Shown here: piece after piece, positions 26,533 through 36,800 of the stretch
Layout: each line of letters begins with the position of its first letter
How positions within the stretch are numbered: position 1 is the stretch's first letter
Source of the DNA: DASWTL01 sp966250385
Lineage (GTDB): Bacteria; Bacteroidota; Bacteroidia; Sphingobacteriales; Sphingobacteriaceae
NCBI GenBank assembly: GCA_966250385.1
Contig: CBINHC010000001.1
Span: 186,001-250,000, forward strand
Length of the DNA: 64,000 bases
Reading direction: 5' to 3'
Notes under the pieces: model-generated
Database searches by the model: none
Seen by the model: the letters and a program-made list of their open reading frames with translations, nothing else
What the model was told of the DNA's origin: nothing
Position numbers and translations under genes: made by a program

Positions 26533-27507
26533 ATGAGAAAATTTTACCTATTGCTGCTTGGATTGCTGCCTGGAACCCTGGCGCTCGCTCAACAGGACGC
26601 GCAGTACAGTCAGTACATGTTTAATTCCATGGTGATCAACCCGGCCTATGCCGGATACCGGGAGAAATTCAACATAAGCCTGCTCCACCGCGATCAGTGG
26701 ACGGGCTTTTCCGGAGCACCGAAGACCCAGTCATTCATCGCAGACGGGGCGTTCACCCGGAATAAGAATGTGGGACTGGGTATTGCGGTCGTGAATGACA
26801 AATTCGGGCTGCTCGGCCAGAGTTCGGCGTATCTGAACTATGCATATCGCCTGCCGGTGGGACCGGATGCCCGCCTGTCCTTCGGCCTTGCGGCCGGAGT
26901 GGCGCAGTACCGTATTGATAACGGCGGCGCGCAGGTCGAGGATCCCGATGATCAGAACTTCAGCGGGGGCAACGAGAGCTACATCGGCCCCGACGGAAAA
27001 TTCGGCATCCATTTCAGTAATGAGAAACTGTATGCCGGGCTGTCCGTCACCAATCTGCTGGCTAGGGCGGTAAGGTATGAATCGCTGAACGGAACGGTAT
27101 CCAGGCAGGGCCGGCACTTTTTTCTGACGGCCGGATACCTGGTCGACCTCAACGATGATCTGAAGTTAAAGCCGTCTTTTTTATTGAAGGAGGACCTGAA
27201 AGGCCCTGCTAGCCTCGATATCAATTCCTTTCTTCTGATCCGCGAATCGGTCTGGGTCGGAGGCTCCTTCCGGACGGGTGTTAATTTGTGGAAAACTAAT
27301 ACTTTGAATAGCGCTGCAATTAATCAAAATTCGGTGGTTGGAGCTGTAGAGTTTCTAGTTGCAGAAAAGTTCCGGCTGGGATATGCATATGATCGCTCTA
27401 TCGGAGGATTGAGAAGCTCAGCCGACGGATCTCATGAGATTTCATTAGGACTGGTACTGAACGCAACCAAGAAAAGTACAGCCGTACTCACCCCGCGGTA
27501 CTTCTAG
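26533..27507 (+). CDS. PorP/SprF-family outer membrane protein
   Basis: This 324-residue protein has a signal peptide (about 1-19, ending ALAQ) and then the family start QDAQYSQYMFNSMVINPAYAGYREKFNISLLHRDQWTGFSGAPKTQS. It is a beta-barrel-type protein; in Flavobacterium, SprF is needed for secretion of the type-B CTD adhesin SprB. The gene starts right after the CTD gene's stop. The last 230 bp are lower in GC than the rest. A paralog lies at 48.4-49.3 kb. Confidence 0.93.
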   Translation: MRKFYLLLLGLLPGTLALAQQDAQYSQYMFNSMVINPAYAGYREKFNISLLHRDQWTGFSGAPKTQSFIADGAFTRNKNVGLGIAVVNDKFGLLGQSSAYLNYAYRLPVGPDARLSFGLAAGVAQYRIDNGGAQVEDPDDQNFSGGNESYIGPDGKFGIHFSNEKLYAGLSVTNLLARAVRYESLNGTVSRQGRHFFLTAGYLVDLNDDLKLKPSFLLKEDLKGPASLDINSFLLIRESVWVGGSFRTGVNLWKTNTLNSAAINQNSVVGAVEFLVAEKFRLGYAYDRSIGGLRSSADGSHEISLGLVLNATKKSTAVLTPRYF

Positions 27508-27522
27508 TTGTAAGCGTAAAGT

Positions 27523-29532
27523 ATGAGTTATAGAAAAGTAATTGTATCGGCTTCGTTGTGTTTAGTAACCTTTCTTTTTCCGCTGAACATATTCTCGGAT
27601 ATAGTCGATAAAGCCGACCGGTATTACGAAAAATACGACTATAAGTTTGCCATTGAGATCTATGAGAAGGTGATGCTCCGAAAGCCATCCCTCGAGGTGG
27701 CTCAGAAACTTGCCAACTGTTACCGGTTCATCAATAACCCGGAGGGCGCTGAAAGGGCCTATGCCAGGGTCATTACGTTCCCTGATTTCGATGCGGCCAA
27801 CTACCTCTACTATGCGGATGCCCTTAAGCAGAACGGAAAGTTCCGGGAAGCCAGAGAAGCCTATACGCTATACGGCCAGCGCGTACCTGCCCGGGCGGAA
27901 TTCGCGGCGAAACTAGCGCAGGGCGCTGAAACGGCGCGGATGTGGGCCGAGAATCCTGAGGCAGGGGTGAAGGTTGACAATGAGCAGCGGCTGAATACGG
28001 AGTATGCCGAATTTTCTCCGGTCCTGTTTGAAGACGGCTACGTGTTCGTCTCGGACCGCTGGTTCACCGGCTCCCCCCAAAAAGGTAAGAAAGAAAAACT
28101 CAGCAAAGAGAAAGTATACGGCTGGACCGGTAACCCTTACCTGAAGTTATATGCCGCCGGGAAAGACGACATGGTTCCCGCTCTTTTCTCCGCTCCCGTC
28201 AATAACGATTTTCACAATGGTCCGGCGGTTTTCACGGCCGCCAATGATACGGTATACTTTACCCGGGCTGACCGGGGCGCCGCCAAAAAGTCGAAGGGAA
28301 TTACCATCAGCATGAAGTCCGTATACTATTCGGTACGGAGCAACGGCAAATGGTCCGAACCTGAAAAGCTGCCGTTCAACGCTGCAGGAATGTATTCTGT
28401 GCAGCACCCGGCCCTGTCGCCGGACGGCAGGATCCTGTACTTCGCCTCGGATATGCCGGGCGGTATGGGGGGGATGGACCTGTATGCCTCCATGAAGCTG
28501 CCTGACGGCACCTGGGGCACACCTGTGAACTGCGGCCCCAACCTCAACTCGGAGCAGGATGACGTTTTTCCGTATGTCCGGAAGGACGGGCATTTCTTCT
28601 TCGCGTCCAAAGGTCACGTCGGCATGGGCGGTCTTGATCTGTTCACCGCAACCGGCTCTTTCAATGACTTCACGCCGGCAGAAAATCTTAAGAGCCCGAT
28701 CAACTCCGCGCGGGATGATTTCGGCGTTCTTTACCTTGACGAATACTCGGGCTTCCTTTCTTCCAGCCGGGCCGGCGGCAAGGGGCTGGATGATATCTAC
28801 CGGTTCAGCATCACCCCGCCCGCAGAGAGCGCGGAACAGCTGGCCCAGACCTTCTTCGCCGTAGACGGCCAGGTGATCGACAAGGCAACGGGGGCTCCGC
28901 TTCCAGGCATACAGGTTATCCTGGTCAATAAACAGACCGGCGCCGAACAGTCGGGCCGTTCGGATGAGAACGGGCGTTTCAGGTTTGACCTCGAGGCCGG
29001 TATGGATTACCTCGTCCGGGGAGATCATGAGCGGTATTTCTCCCGGCAGGAGGGAGCGATCTCCACCAGGGGCGTTACGGAATCCACGGTGTTCAATGTC
29101 AAATTCGAGCTTGAGCGGTCCCAGGACCAGCTGCTGGTACGTCTGAATAATATTTACTACGATTTCGATAAATGGAATATCCGGAAGGATGCCTACCGTG
29201 AACTAGACCGGGTTGTGACTTTCATGAATAATCTGCCGGATGTGAAGATTGAGCTCAGGGCACATACCGACAGCCGGGGCCCGGCTGTTTACAACCAGTG
29301 GCTCTCACAGAGGCGGGCCGAATCCGCTATGGCCTATCTGAAGAAACGGCAGATCCCTGCCGGTCGGCTGAGCTCGAAAGGGCTGGGCGAGTCGGAACTG
29401 CTCAACAGGTGCGCGGATGGTACTGCGTGTTCCAGAAAGGAACATCAGCTGAATCGCCGCACGGAATTCAAGGTAATAAAGGTGGAACCGGTGCTGAGCT
29501 ATCAGCCGGCGCCCATGGCCACCGTACGATAA
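27523..29532 (+). CDS. PorE-like OmpA-family protein (TPR, propeller, OmpA domains)
   Basis: This 669-residue protein (PorE of Porphyromonas is about the same size) shows, in order, a signal peptide, TPR repeats (about 25-135), a WD40/PD40 beta-propeller (about 150-430, with SPDGRILYFASDMPGGMGGMDLY), a carboxypeptidase-regulatory-like domain (about 445-525) and an OmpA peptidoglycan-binding domain (about 540-650, AHTDSRGPAVYNQWLSQRRAESAMAYL). PorE ties T9SS components to peptidoglycan. Here it closes the four-gene collagen/CTD/PorP unit. Whether it is the main PorE or a locus-specific paralog cannot be decided from this window. Confidence 0.88.
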   Translation: MSYRKVIVSASLCLVTFLFPLNIFSDIVDKADRYYEKYDYKFAIEIYEKVMLRKPSLEVAQKLANCYRFINNPEGAERAYARVITFPDFDAANYLYYADALKQNGKFREAREAYTLYGQRVPARAEFAAKLAQGAETARMWAENPEAGVKVDNEQRLNTEYAEFSPVLFEDGYVFVSDRWFTGSPQKGKKEKLSKEKVYGWTGNPYLKLYAAGKDDMVPALFSAPVNNDFHNGPAVFTAANDTVYFTRADRGAAKKSKGITISMKSVYYSVRSNGKWSEPEKLPFNAAGMYSVQHPALSPDGRILYFASDMPGGMGGMDLYASMKLPDGTWGTPVNCGPNLNSEQDDVFPYVRKDGHFFFASKGHVGMGGLDLFTATGSFNDFTPAENLKSPINSARDDFGVLYLDEYSGFLSSSRAGGKGLDDIYRFSITPPAESAEQLAQTFFAVDGQVIDKATGAPLPGIQVILVNKQTGAEQSGRSDENGRFRFDLEAGMDYLVRGDHERYFSRQEGAISTRGVTESTVFNVKFELERSQDQLLVRLNNIYYDFDKWNIRKDAYRELDRVVTFMNNLPDVKIELRAHTDSRGPAVYNQWLSQRRAESAMAYLKKRQIPAGRLSSKGLGESELLNRCADGTACSRKEHQLNRRTEFKVIKVEPVLSYQPAPMATVR

Positions 29533-29561
29533 GTATGTTTGATGAGAACAGGGGGTAGATG

Positions 29562-29594
29562 ATCCGTTCCCGGTCCCGGGAACGGATTTTTTTT
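29562..29594 (+). terminator. intrinsic terminator of the collagen-PorE operon
   Basis: A 12-bp perfect stem (29562-29573 with 29576-29587) is followed by eight T residues (29587-29594). It overlaps the stop codon of the convergent bcp gene. Confidence 0.95.
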
Positions 29595-30054
29595 ACGCCA
29601 TCAGATCCAGGACCTGCTGTGATGAATTCTTGGAATCGACCTTGTCGATGATCTTGCGGATCGATCCGTCCTTCCCGATAATGAAGGTCTTACGTGCGGT
29701 GCCCATACTCTTCCGCCCGTACATGTTCTTCTCTACCCACACCCCGTAGTCTTCCACGATACGCTTTTCGGTATCGGAGATGAGGGTGAATGGAAGTTCA
29801 TATTTGCTGATGAACTTCTGGTGCGACTTTTCGTCATCGGTACTGACGCCGACGACCTCAAAGCCCTGTCCCAGGAGACTCTGATAGTTGTCCCTGAAGC
29901 TGCATGCTTCCGCGGTGCAGCCCGGCGTATCGTCCTTCGGATAAAAGTACAGAATGACGTCCCTGCCCCGGAGGCTGCTAAGCGTGAAATCTTTGCCGTT
30001 CTGGTCCTTTGCTGTGAAATCAGGTGCCATGTCACCTTCCTGTAATGCTCCCAT
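29593..30054 (-). CDS. bcp: thioredoxin-dependent thiol peroxidase (Bcp/PrxQ)
   Basis: This 153-residue peroxiredoxin has the peroxidatic Cys46 in DDTPGCTAEAC and the resolving Cys51, giving the 1-Cys/atypical 2-Cys pattern of Bcp. It reduces alkyl hydroperoxides in the cytoplasm using thioredoxin. It is the last of three minus-strand genes after the M23 peptidase (32-bp gap). Confidence 0.96.
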   Translation of the reverse strand: MGALQEGDMAPDFTAKDQNGKDFTLSSLRGRDVILYFYPKDDTPGCTAEACSFRDNYQSLLGQGFEVVGVSTDDEKSHQKFISKYELPFTLISDTEKRIVEDYGVWVEKNMYGRKSMGTARKTFIIGKDGSIRKIIDKVDSKNSSQQVLDLMA

Positions 30055-30086
30055 GATAATCCGGTTAAGTATGTTAGGGTGTAAAG

Positions 30087-31793
30087 CTACCGTAAAAATG
30101 ACACATTGTAAATGCGTTTGTTCAGCTTCATATCCGTGACGACCAGCTGGAAGTCATTTTTGCCCGCACGGGTTCGTTCGTCAAACGTATACCAGAGGGT
30201 CCTGGTTTTGAAATCGAATTCCATGAGTACCCACTGACCGTTTAACATGCCTTCAAAAGTGCGGATTCCGGAAAGGTTGTCGGAGATCTTAAGCACCATC
30301 TTCGAAACACCCTTCATGGACTTCCCCGGCGCGATGTTTACCGGCCGTATGACCGGCGGTACCGTATCGACCGCGATGAAGTAATTGCCGAAGGTGCGGA
30401 CGGTCGCCTTTACGAAGCCGTCTTCATAAGTGCCTCCCTGCGAGATCCGGTTGGTATTCACGATAAGGGCTTTGGGGAACAGGTTTGCCTTGAGCGAAGA
30501 ATCGGGTCTGATCGCAAGCGTATAGGAATCATGGACGGGGATCAGCCGGGTGTGAATATGGTGAACCGGCGAATAACCGCCAGCTATCCGGGGTGTGACG
30601 GCATACCGGAAGCGAAGATCGCTGTACAGGTTGTTCTGCGGGATGGTGACCCGGATGTCGTCCCGGGTAAATTCATTCGCCTGGCTGTATTTAAACTCCG
30701 GCTGTCCGTCAGCAGCAGCTGCCGGTCGCGGTGCACCCGGTTTCAGCCGGACCTTGAAGGCCAGCCTGCTCGTATTGCCGGCGGCGTCCCTGACCAGATA
30801 TTCTGCCTCGTGGACCGCCTGGTCGGACAGGCGGATCAGGCCCTTGTTAATCAGTTTCCGGTAGATGGTCAGCGGATTGCCGGGCTCCACAAAGCTTTTC
30901 TGGATGCGGATCCCGTCCGAAAGCAGCGCCGGGTAATCCAGGTGAGCATTGATCGCCCGGGAATGGTTAAAATAGAACCGTTCCCACTCCGCAAGGTAGA
31001 TGGTTTCCCCGTCTAGCTTCAGCTCGATCGAATACACGCCGTTCCGGTTGGGGGAGGCGGAGTTCAGGTCCGATGTGATGATGCCGAATCCGGCATCTGC
31101 CGGGATCTCGACCACGGAGGCCGGCACCAGCGAATAGTTCCCGTTGACACCTTTCACCTCCAGGGCCCGCTTGCCGGTCTTTTCACTGAAAGGTTCGCCG
31201 TTGAGGTCGTACAGATAGATCTTGCTGATCGTCGGTTTGATCTTGTCGGGAATCTGGAAGCCGAACAGGCGCGGGTTGATGATCTCTTCCGTCCTGGTGT
31301 CCCGGACTTCGAAATGGAGGTGCGGACCGGCAGAACTGCCGGTATTGCCTGACCAGCCGATAATCTCCCCCTTTTTGACCGGTACTTCAACGGGAAGCAG
31401 CGGAAAATCCACATCGAACGCCTGTTTCCGGTATTGGTATGCGTGCACCAGGAACGCCGCCCGTTCACTGAACCGCTGCAGGTGCGCATATACGGAAGTA
31501 TAGCCATTGGGGTGGGAGATATAAACGGCATTCCCGAATCCGCCCACCTGTACCCTTAGTCTTGAGATGAATCCGTCCGCTACGGCGTAAACCGGGTAGC
31601 CTTCCCGGCGGTTCGTCCGGAAATCCAGCCCTGAATGAAAATGATTGCTTCTGAGCTCACCGAAAGAGCCTGCCGAAGACGGCGGGAGGTCGAGGGGCGC
31701 ACGGAAGTCATCAGGATAGCCGCTCTTGCCGGGCTGTGCCCGGGCAACGGAAAGCGTCAGAAAAAGAAGAATAAACGTAACGGTATATCGCAT
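30087..31793 (-). CDS. M23-family metallopeptidase (LytM-like)
   Basis: This 568-residue protein has a signal peptide (1-20, ending ARAQ). The LytM/M23 domain is N-terminal: HSGLD (His53, Asp57), YAHL (His104) and GPHLHFEV (His158, His160). All the zinc and catalytic residues are present, so it is probably an active peptidoglycan endopeptidase. The long C-terminal part (about 200-568) is beta-rich and unassigned. It lies 16 bp after the FAH-family gene. Confidence 0.93.
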   Translation of the reverse strand: MRYTVTFILLFLTLSVARAQPGKSGYPDDFRAPLDLPPSSAGSFGELRSNHFHSGLDFRTNRREGYPVYAVADGFISRLRVQVGGFGNAVYISHPNGYTSVYAHLQRFSERAAFLVHAYQYRKQAFDVDFPLLPVEVPVKKGEIIGWSGNTGSSAGPHLHFEVRDTRTEEIINPRLFGFQIPDKIKPTISKIYLYDLNGEPFSEKTGKRALEVKGVNGNYSLVPASVVEIPADAGFGIITSDLNSASPNRNGVYSIELKLDGETIYLAEWERFYFNHSRAINAHLDYPALLSDGIRIQKSFVEPGNPLTIYRKLINKGLIRLSDQAVHEAEYLVRDAAGNTSRLAFKVRLKPGAPRPAAAADGQPEFKYSQANEFTRDDIRVTIPQNNLYSDLRFRYAVTPRIAGGYSPVHHIHTRLIPVHDSYTLAIRPDSSLKANLFPKALIVNTNRISQGGTYEDGFVKATVRTFGNYFIAVDTVPPVIRPVNIAPGKSMKGVSKMVLKISDNLSGIRTFEGMLNGQWVLMEFDFKTRTLWYTFDERTRAGKNDFQLVVTDMKLNKRIYNVSFLR

Positions 31794-31809
31794 TCAGGAT
31801 CAGGAATTG

Positions 31810-32421
31810 CTACAGGATATCAAAGTCTAATAATTTCTCGTCTTCCAAATAGCCTGCCAAATGATCGCCGACCCGGACTTTTCCGACCCCGGAAGGCGTG
31901 CCGGTGTAGATGAGGTCCCCTTTTTTCAGGGTGATGTACTGTGACACAAAGGCAATTATGCGCTCGAACGAGAACAGCAGATCCCGGGTGTTCCCCGATT
32001 GAACGGTCCGGTCATTGATGTCCAGCCGGAAGCCGATATTGTACAGATCGCTGAACGTTTCCCTGGGAACGAACCGGCTGACCGGTGCGGAGTTATCGAA
32101 GGCCTTGGCAAGTTCCCACGGTAATCCTTTTTCCTTATGGCGGGCCTGGATATCCCGGGCGGTAAAGTCGATCCCCAGGGCGATCTCTTCGAAATATCTG
32201 CCGGCGAACTGTTCCGATATGTGTTTTCCTTCCCTGGAGATCTTCAGGACCAGCTCGATCTCATGGTGGATATCCTCCGAAAACTCGGGGTGATAGAATG
32301 GCTTATTGTCCTTTAAAAGGGCGGTATCCGGTTTCATGAAGATCACCGGTGTCGTCGGGACCGGGTTGTTCAGCTCTTTGGCGTGTTCTGCGTAATTTCT
32401 GCCGATTGCAATAATTTTCAT
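31810..32421 (-). CDS. fumarylacetoacetate hydrolase family protein
   Basis: This 203-residue FAH-fold protein is close in size to FAHD1-type acylpyruvases/oxaloacetate decarboxylases. Visible motifs are MKIIAIGRNYAEHAKEL, the metal-binding Glu pair in HEIELVLKI, TARDIQ and YTGTPSGVG. Its probable substrate is an acylpyruvate or oxaloacetate. It starts a three-gene operon with the M23 peptidase and Bcp, apparently from a leaderless promoter. Confidence 0.93.
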   Translation of the reverse strand: MKIIAIGRNYAEHAKELNNPVPTTPVIFMKPDTALLKDNKPFYHPEFSEDIHHEIELVLKISREGKHISEQFAGRYFEEIALGIDFTARDIQARHKEKGLPWELAKAFDNSAPVSRFVPRETFSDLYNIGFRLDINDRTVQSGNTRDLLFSFERIIAFVSQYITLKKGDLIYTGTPSGVGKVRVGDHLAGYLEDEKLLDFDIL

Positions 32422-32426
32422 ACCGA

Positions 32427-32434
32427 CGAAGATA
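32427..32434 (-). promoter_or_regulatory. -7 box of the FAH operon (TATCTTCG), leaderless layout
   Basis: It matches TAnnTTYG on the minus strand, five bases before the ATG at 32421. No clear -33 box. Confidence 0.5.
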
Positions 32435-32530
32435 CTTAATATGTACTGTTTGTATATCCTGTTTGCATTTGCGCAGAATTCGTTTTTCCTATTAAAGAGA
32501 TATCAATAACTTAGGCATTTAATATTGATT

Positions 32531-33760
32531 ATGCGAATACGTCCATTTTTCCTGTTTCTGTTCCTGGCTCAGCTTGCTTCCGGCACACTGGCCGCACAGG
32601 ACAGCACAGCGGTCAGGTCGGCTGCTGCCCTGATTAATACCATCCAGAAGAAATACGCTCCGGATAAACGCACGGCGATTTTCAAGGCATCCTTCAGCGC
32701 CGGCGATCCGGCACTGATCGAGCTGGAGACCACCGATTCCGGTGCCGCCTCCGAACTGACTTCAAAGCTTAAGGAGTCCGGTCTGCCTTTTCGCGTGGAC
32801 CAGCAGATTCTCCCGTCTGCTGAGCTCGACGGAAAGATCTACGGCGTAGCCAATCTTTCCGTCGCCAACAACAGGACCAGCCCGGACCATGCGGCGGAGA
32901 TGGCCACCCAGATGCTGCTGGGCACCCCGGTGGACGTGCTGAAGAAGGAGCGCGGATACTACCAGGTAAGAACACCGGACCGGTATATTTCATATGTGGA
33001 CGGCGCCGGAGTGACGCTGATGGATGAAGCCGCGTTCAGCGAGTGGAAGGCTGCGGCAAAGGTCATATACACGGCCGATCAGGGGTACTCCTTCCAGGAG
33101 CCGTCCGAAAAGTCCATGCGAGTGTCCGACCTGGTGGCAGGAGACCTGCTGAAACTGATAGGAAAAGAGAAAGGTTATTATAAAGTCGGATATCCGGATG
33201 GCCGGACTGCATTCATCCCTGTAAAGAATGCCACGGATTTCCGGGCCTGGGCGTCCAGACCGAACCCGACGGCCGGGCAGATCCTGGAAACCGCTAAAAC
33301 GATGGTGGGTGTTCCTTACCTGTGGGGCGGAACATCGGTAAAGGGAGTGGACTGCAGCGGTTTTACCAAGACCAGTTACTTTCTTAACGGGATCATCCTA
33401 CCGCGTGACGCCTCGCAACAGGCGCTGGTGGGGGAACAGGTGGATATTTTTGAAGCCGATACCGTCAATCTGGAGAAGGCGCTTAAGAATCTGCGGGCCG
33501 GGGACCTTCTTTTCTTTGCCGCAGGTAAGGTCCGTGCCGCCAGTAAGCCGCGGGTTACCCATACGGCGATCTATATCGGCGACGGCATCTTCATCCAGGC
33601 TGCAGGTCTGGTCCGGATCAACAGCATGAAGCCTGAATCGGACCGTTACGACGACTTCCAGGCGCGCACCCTCGTGGGCGCGCGAAGGATGCTGACCGCG
33701 GTCGGACAGCCGGAGGTGGTCCGTGTAGATCAGCATAAATACTACCAGTCGCAAAAATAA
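32531..33760 (+). CDS. NlpC/P60-family endopeptidase with SH3 domains
   Basis: The ATG at 32531 is chosen over the TTG at 32525, giving 409 residues. After a signal peptide (ending LAAQ) there are bacterial SH3-like repeats (about 110-235). A C-terminal NlpC/P60 domain follows with catalytic Cys275 (VDCSGF), His344 (THTAIYIG) and a likely polar third residue in the following strand. It should cleave D-gamma-glutamyl-meso-DAP bonds in peptidoglycan. The protein is periplasmic. Confidence 0.94.
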   Translation: MRIRPFFLFLFLAQLASGTLAAQDSTAVRSAAALINTIQKKYAPDKRTAIFKASFSAGDPALIELETTDSGAASELTSKLKESGLPFRVDQQILPSAELDGKIYGVANLSVANNRTSPDHAAEMATQMLLGTPVDVLKKERGYYQVRTPDRYISYVDGAGVTLMDEAAFSEWKAAAKVIYTADQGYSFQEPSEKSMRVSDLVAGDLLKLIGKEKGYYKVGYPDGRTAFIPVKNATDFRAWASRPNPTAGQILETAKTMVGVPYLWGGTSVKGVDCSGFTKTSYFLNGIILPRDASQQALVGEQVDIFEADTVNLEKALKNLRAGDLLFFAAGKVRAASKPRVTHTAIYIGDGIFIQAAGLVRINSMKPESDRYDDFQARTLVGARRMLTAVGQPEVVRVDQHKYYQSQK

Positions 33761-33786
33761 ATCGCCTGTAGTGCGCTTTTTGCTTG

Positions 33787-33841
33787 AAAGCTAAGACATA
33801 AATGCATAAACCTGCACGATTGTCTTAGCTTTTTTTATTTT
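33787..33841 (+). terminator. intrinsic terminator after the NlpC/P60 gene
   Basis: The 12-nt arms 33787-33798 and 33821-33832 (AAAGCTAAGACA and its complement) are perfect around a 22-nt loop. The T-rich run TTTTTTTATTTTT follows. The distance from its end to the SusC ATG is only about 42 bp, so the SusC promoter lies in or just after it. Confidence 0.92.
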
Positions 33842-33883
33842 TAACCTGCAATAAATATTAACCAACAACCATAAACCGTAAAC

Positions 33884-36800
33884 ATGAAGAAAAGATTACT
33901 TCTACTGTTAGTAGTCCTTGTTTCTTGTTCCCAGATGCTTTTTGCCCAGGGGAGAGAAATTCAGGGTAAAGTAACTGCCAGCGATGACGCTGGCGGTCTG
34001 CCGGGAGTGAGCGTCCAGATCAAGGGCACATCCTCGGGTACCACCACCGATATGAACGGAAACTACCGGATCCGGGTAAGCTCACCGGATGCCGTGCTGG
34101 TTTTCCGGTTCATCGGCTACCAGAGCCGCGAGATCACCGTCAATGCACAGTCCACCATCAACGTGACCTTAAATCCTGATGCGCGAGCATTGGATGAGGT
34201 CATGGTCGTCGCTTACGGAACCGCAAAAAAAGGCACCTATACGGGATCGGCATCAGTCATCAGGCAGGAGGACCTGAAATATGCGCCGAACGCCTCGTTC
34301 GAAAATGCGTTGAACGGAAAAGCTGCCGGCGTACAGGTTACCGCCTCATCGGGCCAGGCCGGATCGACCCCGAGTATCCGGATCCGCGGAATTGGTTCCA
34401 TGAATGCATCCAATGAGCCGCTGTATGTGATCGACGGAGTACCGATGGTCTCCGGAAATGCGGGTCAGATGAGCGACTATACCTACGCGACCAACAACGT
34501 GATGAGCACCATTAACCCGGCGGACATTGAAAGCATCAGCATTCTGAAAGATGCGGCTGCGTCCTCCCTCTACGGTTCCCGCGCGGCAAACGGGGTTGTT
34601 CTGATCACGACCAAGAAGGGAAAAACCGGAAAATCATCCGTTAACTTCAAGACTTCCATCGGTCTTACCCCGTCATGGGCTACGGACAACTATGAAGCAG
34701 GAAGTGTTCAGGAGCAGACCAACATGCTTTACCGGATCTTCCATGATGTGCGTACATCGGCCGGCCAGTCTGAGGCAGCGGGTAATACCTATGCGCTCAC
34801 CCAGCTGAATAACCGGTTTAACAAACACGGATACAAGTTTACCACCAATGGAACCGGACTTGGCGAGAACGTGATCATCAGCGGAATGACCGATGGTATC
34901 GAAAACCGCGAAGGAAAGTATTTTGACTGGGAAGACGCGTTGTTCAGAACCGCGGTTTACCAGACCAACGACCTGTCCGTGAGCGGTGGTGATGACAAGA
35001 CCACCTACTATACCTCTTTATCCTATACCAAGGACGAAAGCCGGATCAATATCAACAGCTTTGACCGGATCTCCGGCCGGGTAAACCTTGGTCAGAAAGT
35101 CGGCCGGTTTGTCGAACTGAATTCCAATGTCAACATTGCAAGAACCGGTCAGACCGGCTTCAACGATACCCGGAATACCGGCTCCAACTATTTCATGCAG
35201 TCCCGCAATCTCCTGTGGCCTTTCTACTGGCCGACAGATTACAAGACCGGGCAGCCTTTCACCGCACGTTATGGCAGTCTTGCGCAGAACAACCTGTACT
35301 ACGATAACGAGTGGGAGAACAGTTCGATCACCCGCAGGCTGACCGCCAGCGAGACCGTAACGATCAAGTTCCTGCCTGAACTGAATTTCAGATCCGTATT
35401 TTCCTATGACAATTCCCAGGTGAAGGACCATATTTACTATAGCCCGAACCACTTCAACGCATCGAACACCAGGGGCGCCGTTCACGAAATGACAACGAAT
35501 ACCAATAAACTGGTTTCATCGTCCACCCTGAACTACAACAAGGAATTCGGAAAGCACACGATCGGCTTACTGGCCGGCTTTGAGGCCGAGAAAAACCTGA
35601 CCGATTTTCACCGGTCCTCAGGAACCGACCTTCCTTCCAGTGCGCTACATACGGTTGCTACAGCCGGTTTACTGACCGCCAGCGGATATGAGTGGGGTAA
35701 CAACCTGCTTTCCGGACTGTCCCGTGCGGAGTACAACTACAATCAGAAATATTTCGCATCGGCTTCTTACCGTCGTGACGGCTCTTCCCGTCTCGGTCCG
35801 GACACCCGTTGGGGCGATTTCTGGTCTGTAGCGGGTGCGTGGAGTATCAGTAACGAACCGTTCATGCAGAATCTGCTGGCCGTCAGCAACCTGCGTCTGC
35901 GTGCCTCTTACGGTACCAACGGAACGCTTCCGTCATCCAATTATGGCTGGAGATCCCTGACCAGCTACGGTTCGAAGTATATGGGCCAGGCCGGGGGCGG
36001 AATCGCCACCATTGCGGATCCTAACCTAACCTGGGAAACCAGTTATTCGACCAACCTGGCGCTAGAGTTCGGTTTATTCAACCAGCGCATCAGCGGTAGC
36101 GTCGAGTATTTCAACAGGGACAGCAAGGACCTGCTCCAAAACGTGCCGATCTCCCTGGTGACCGGATTCAGCTCAACGCTGAAGAACGTCGGTGAGATCA
36201 ACAACCGGGGTATCGAACTGGAACTGGGCGGTGATATCATCCGGAAGGACGGCCTGAGATGGAGTGCAAACTTCAACGCGTCTTTCATCGATTCAAAAGT
36301 GACCAAGCTCTACAAGAGCGAAGGACAGGCCGCAGGCCAGGATATCATCTGGTACGACCCGACAGGCGGAGATGCCCGCGCACAGTTTATCTATCGTGAA
36401 GGCGAATCAACGCTTTCTTTCTACGGATATGAGTGGGCCGGGGTGGATCCGGCCAACGGTAAGAACGTCTGGTATGTGAACGCGCCCGGAAATGCCGCGG
36501 CAGGTGATTTCCAGTTTAACGGAAGAGGAGCTACCTACAGCTACTCGAACGCCAATTTTACCATGCTGGGAACGGCTATGCCGGACTTCTACGGTGGCCT
36601 CAATTCGGATCTCGAGTACAGGGGACTGAGTCTTGCCCTCAACTTCAATTACAAGGTCGGCGGTTCCCTGTACGACGGAGCCTTCAAGGATGTGGCTGAC
36701 GACGGCTACTACTGGGAGCGGATCCGTGCACAGGACTACTATGACAATATGTGGACCCCTCAGAACACCAGCGGCACGCTGCCTAAACTCGACGGAAACG

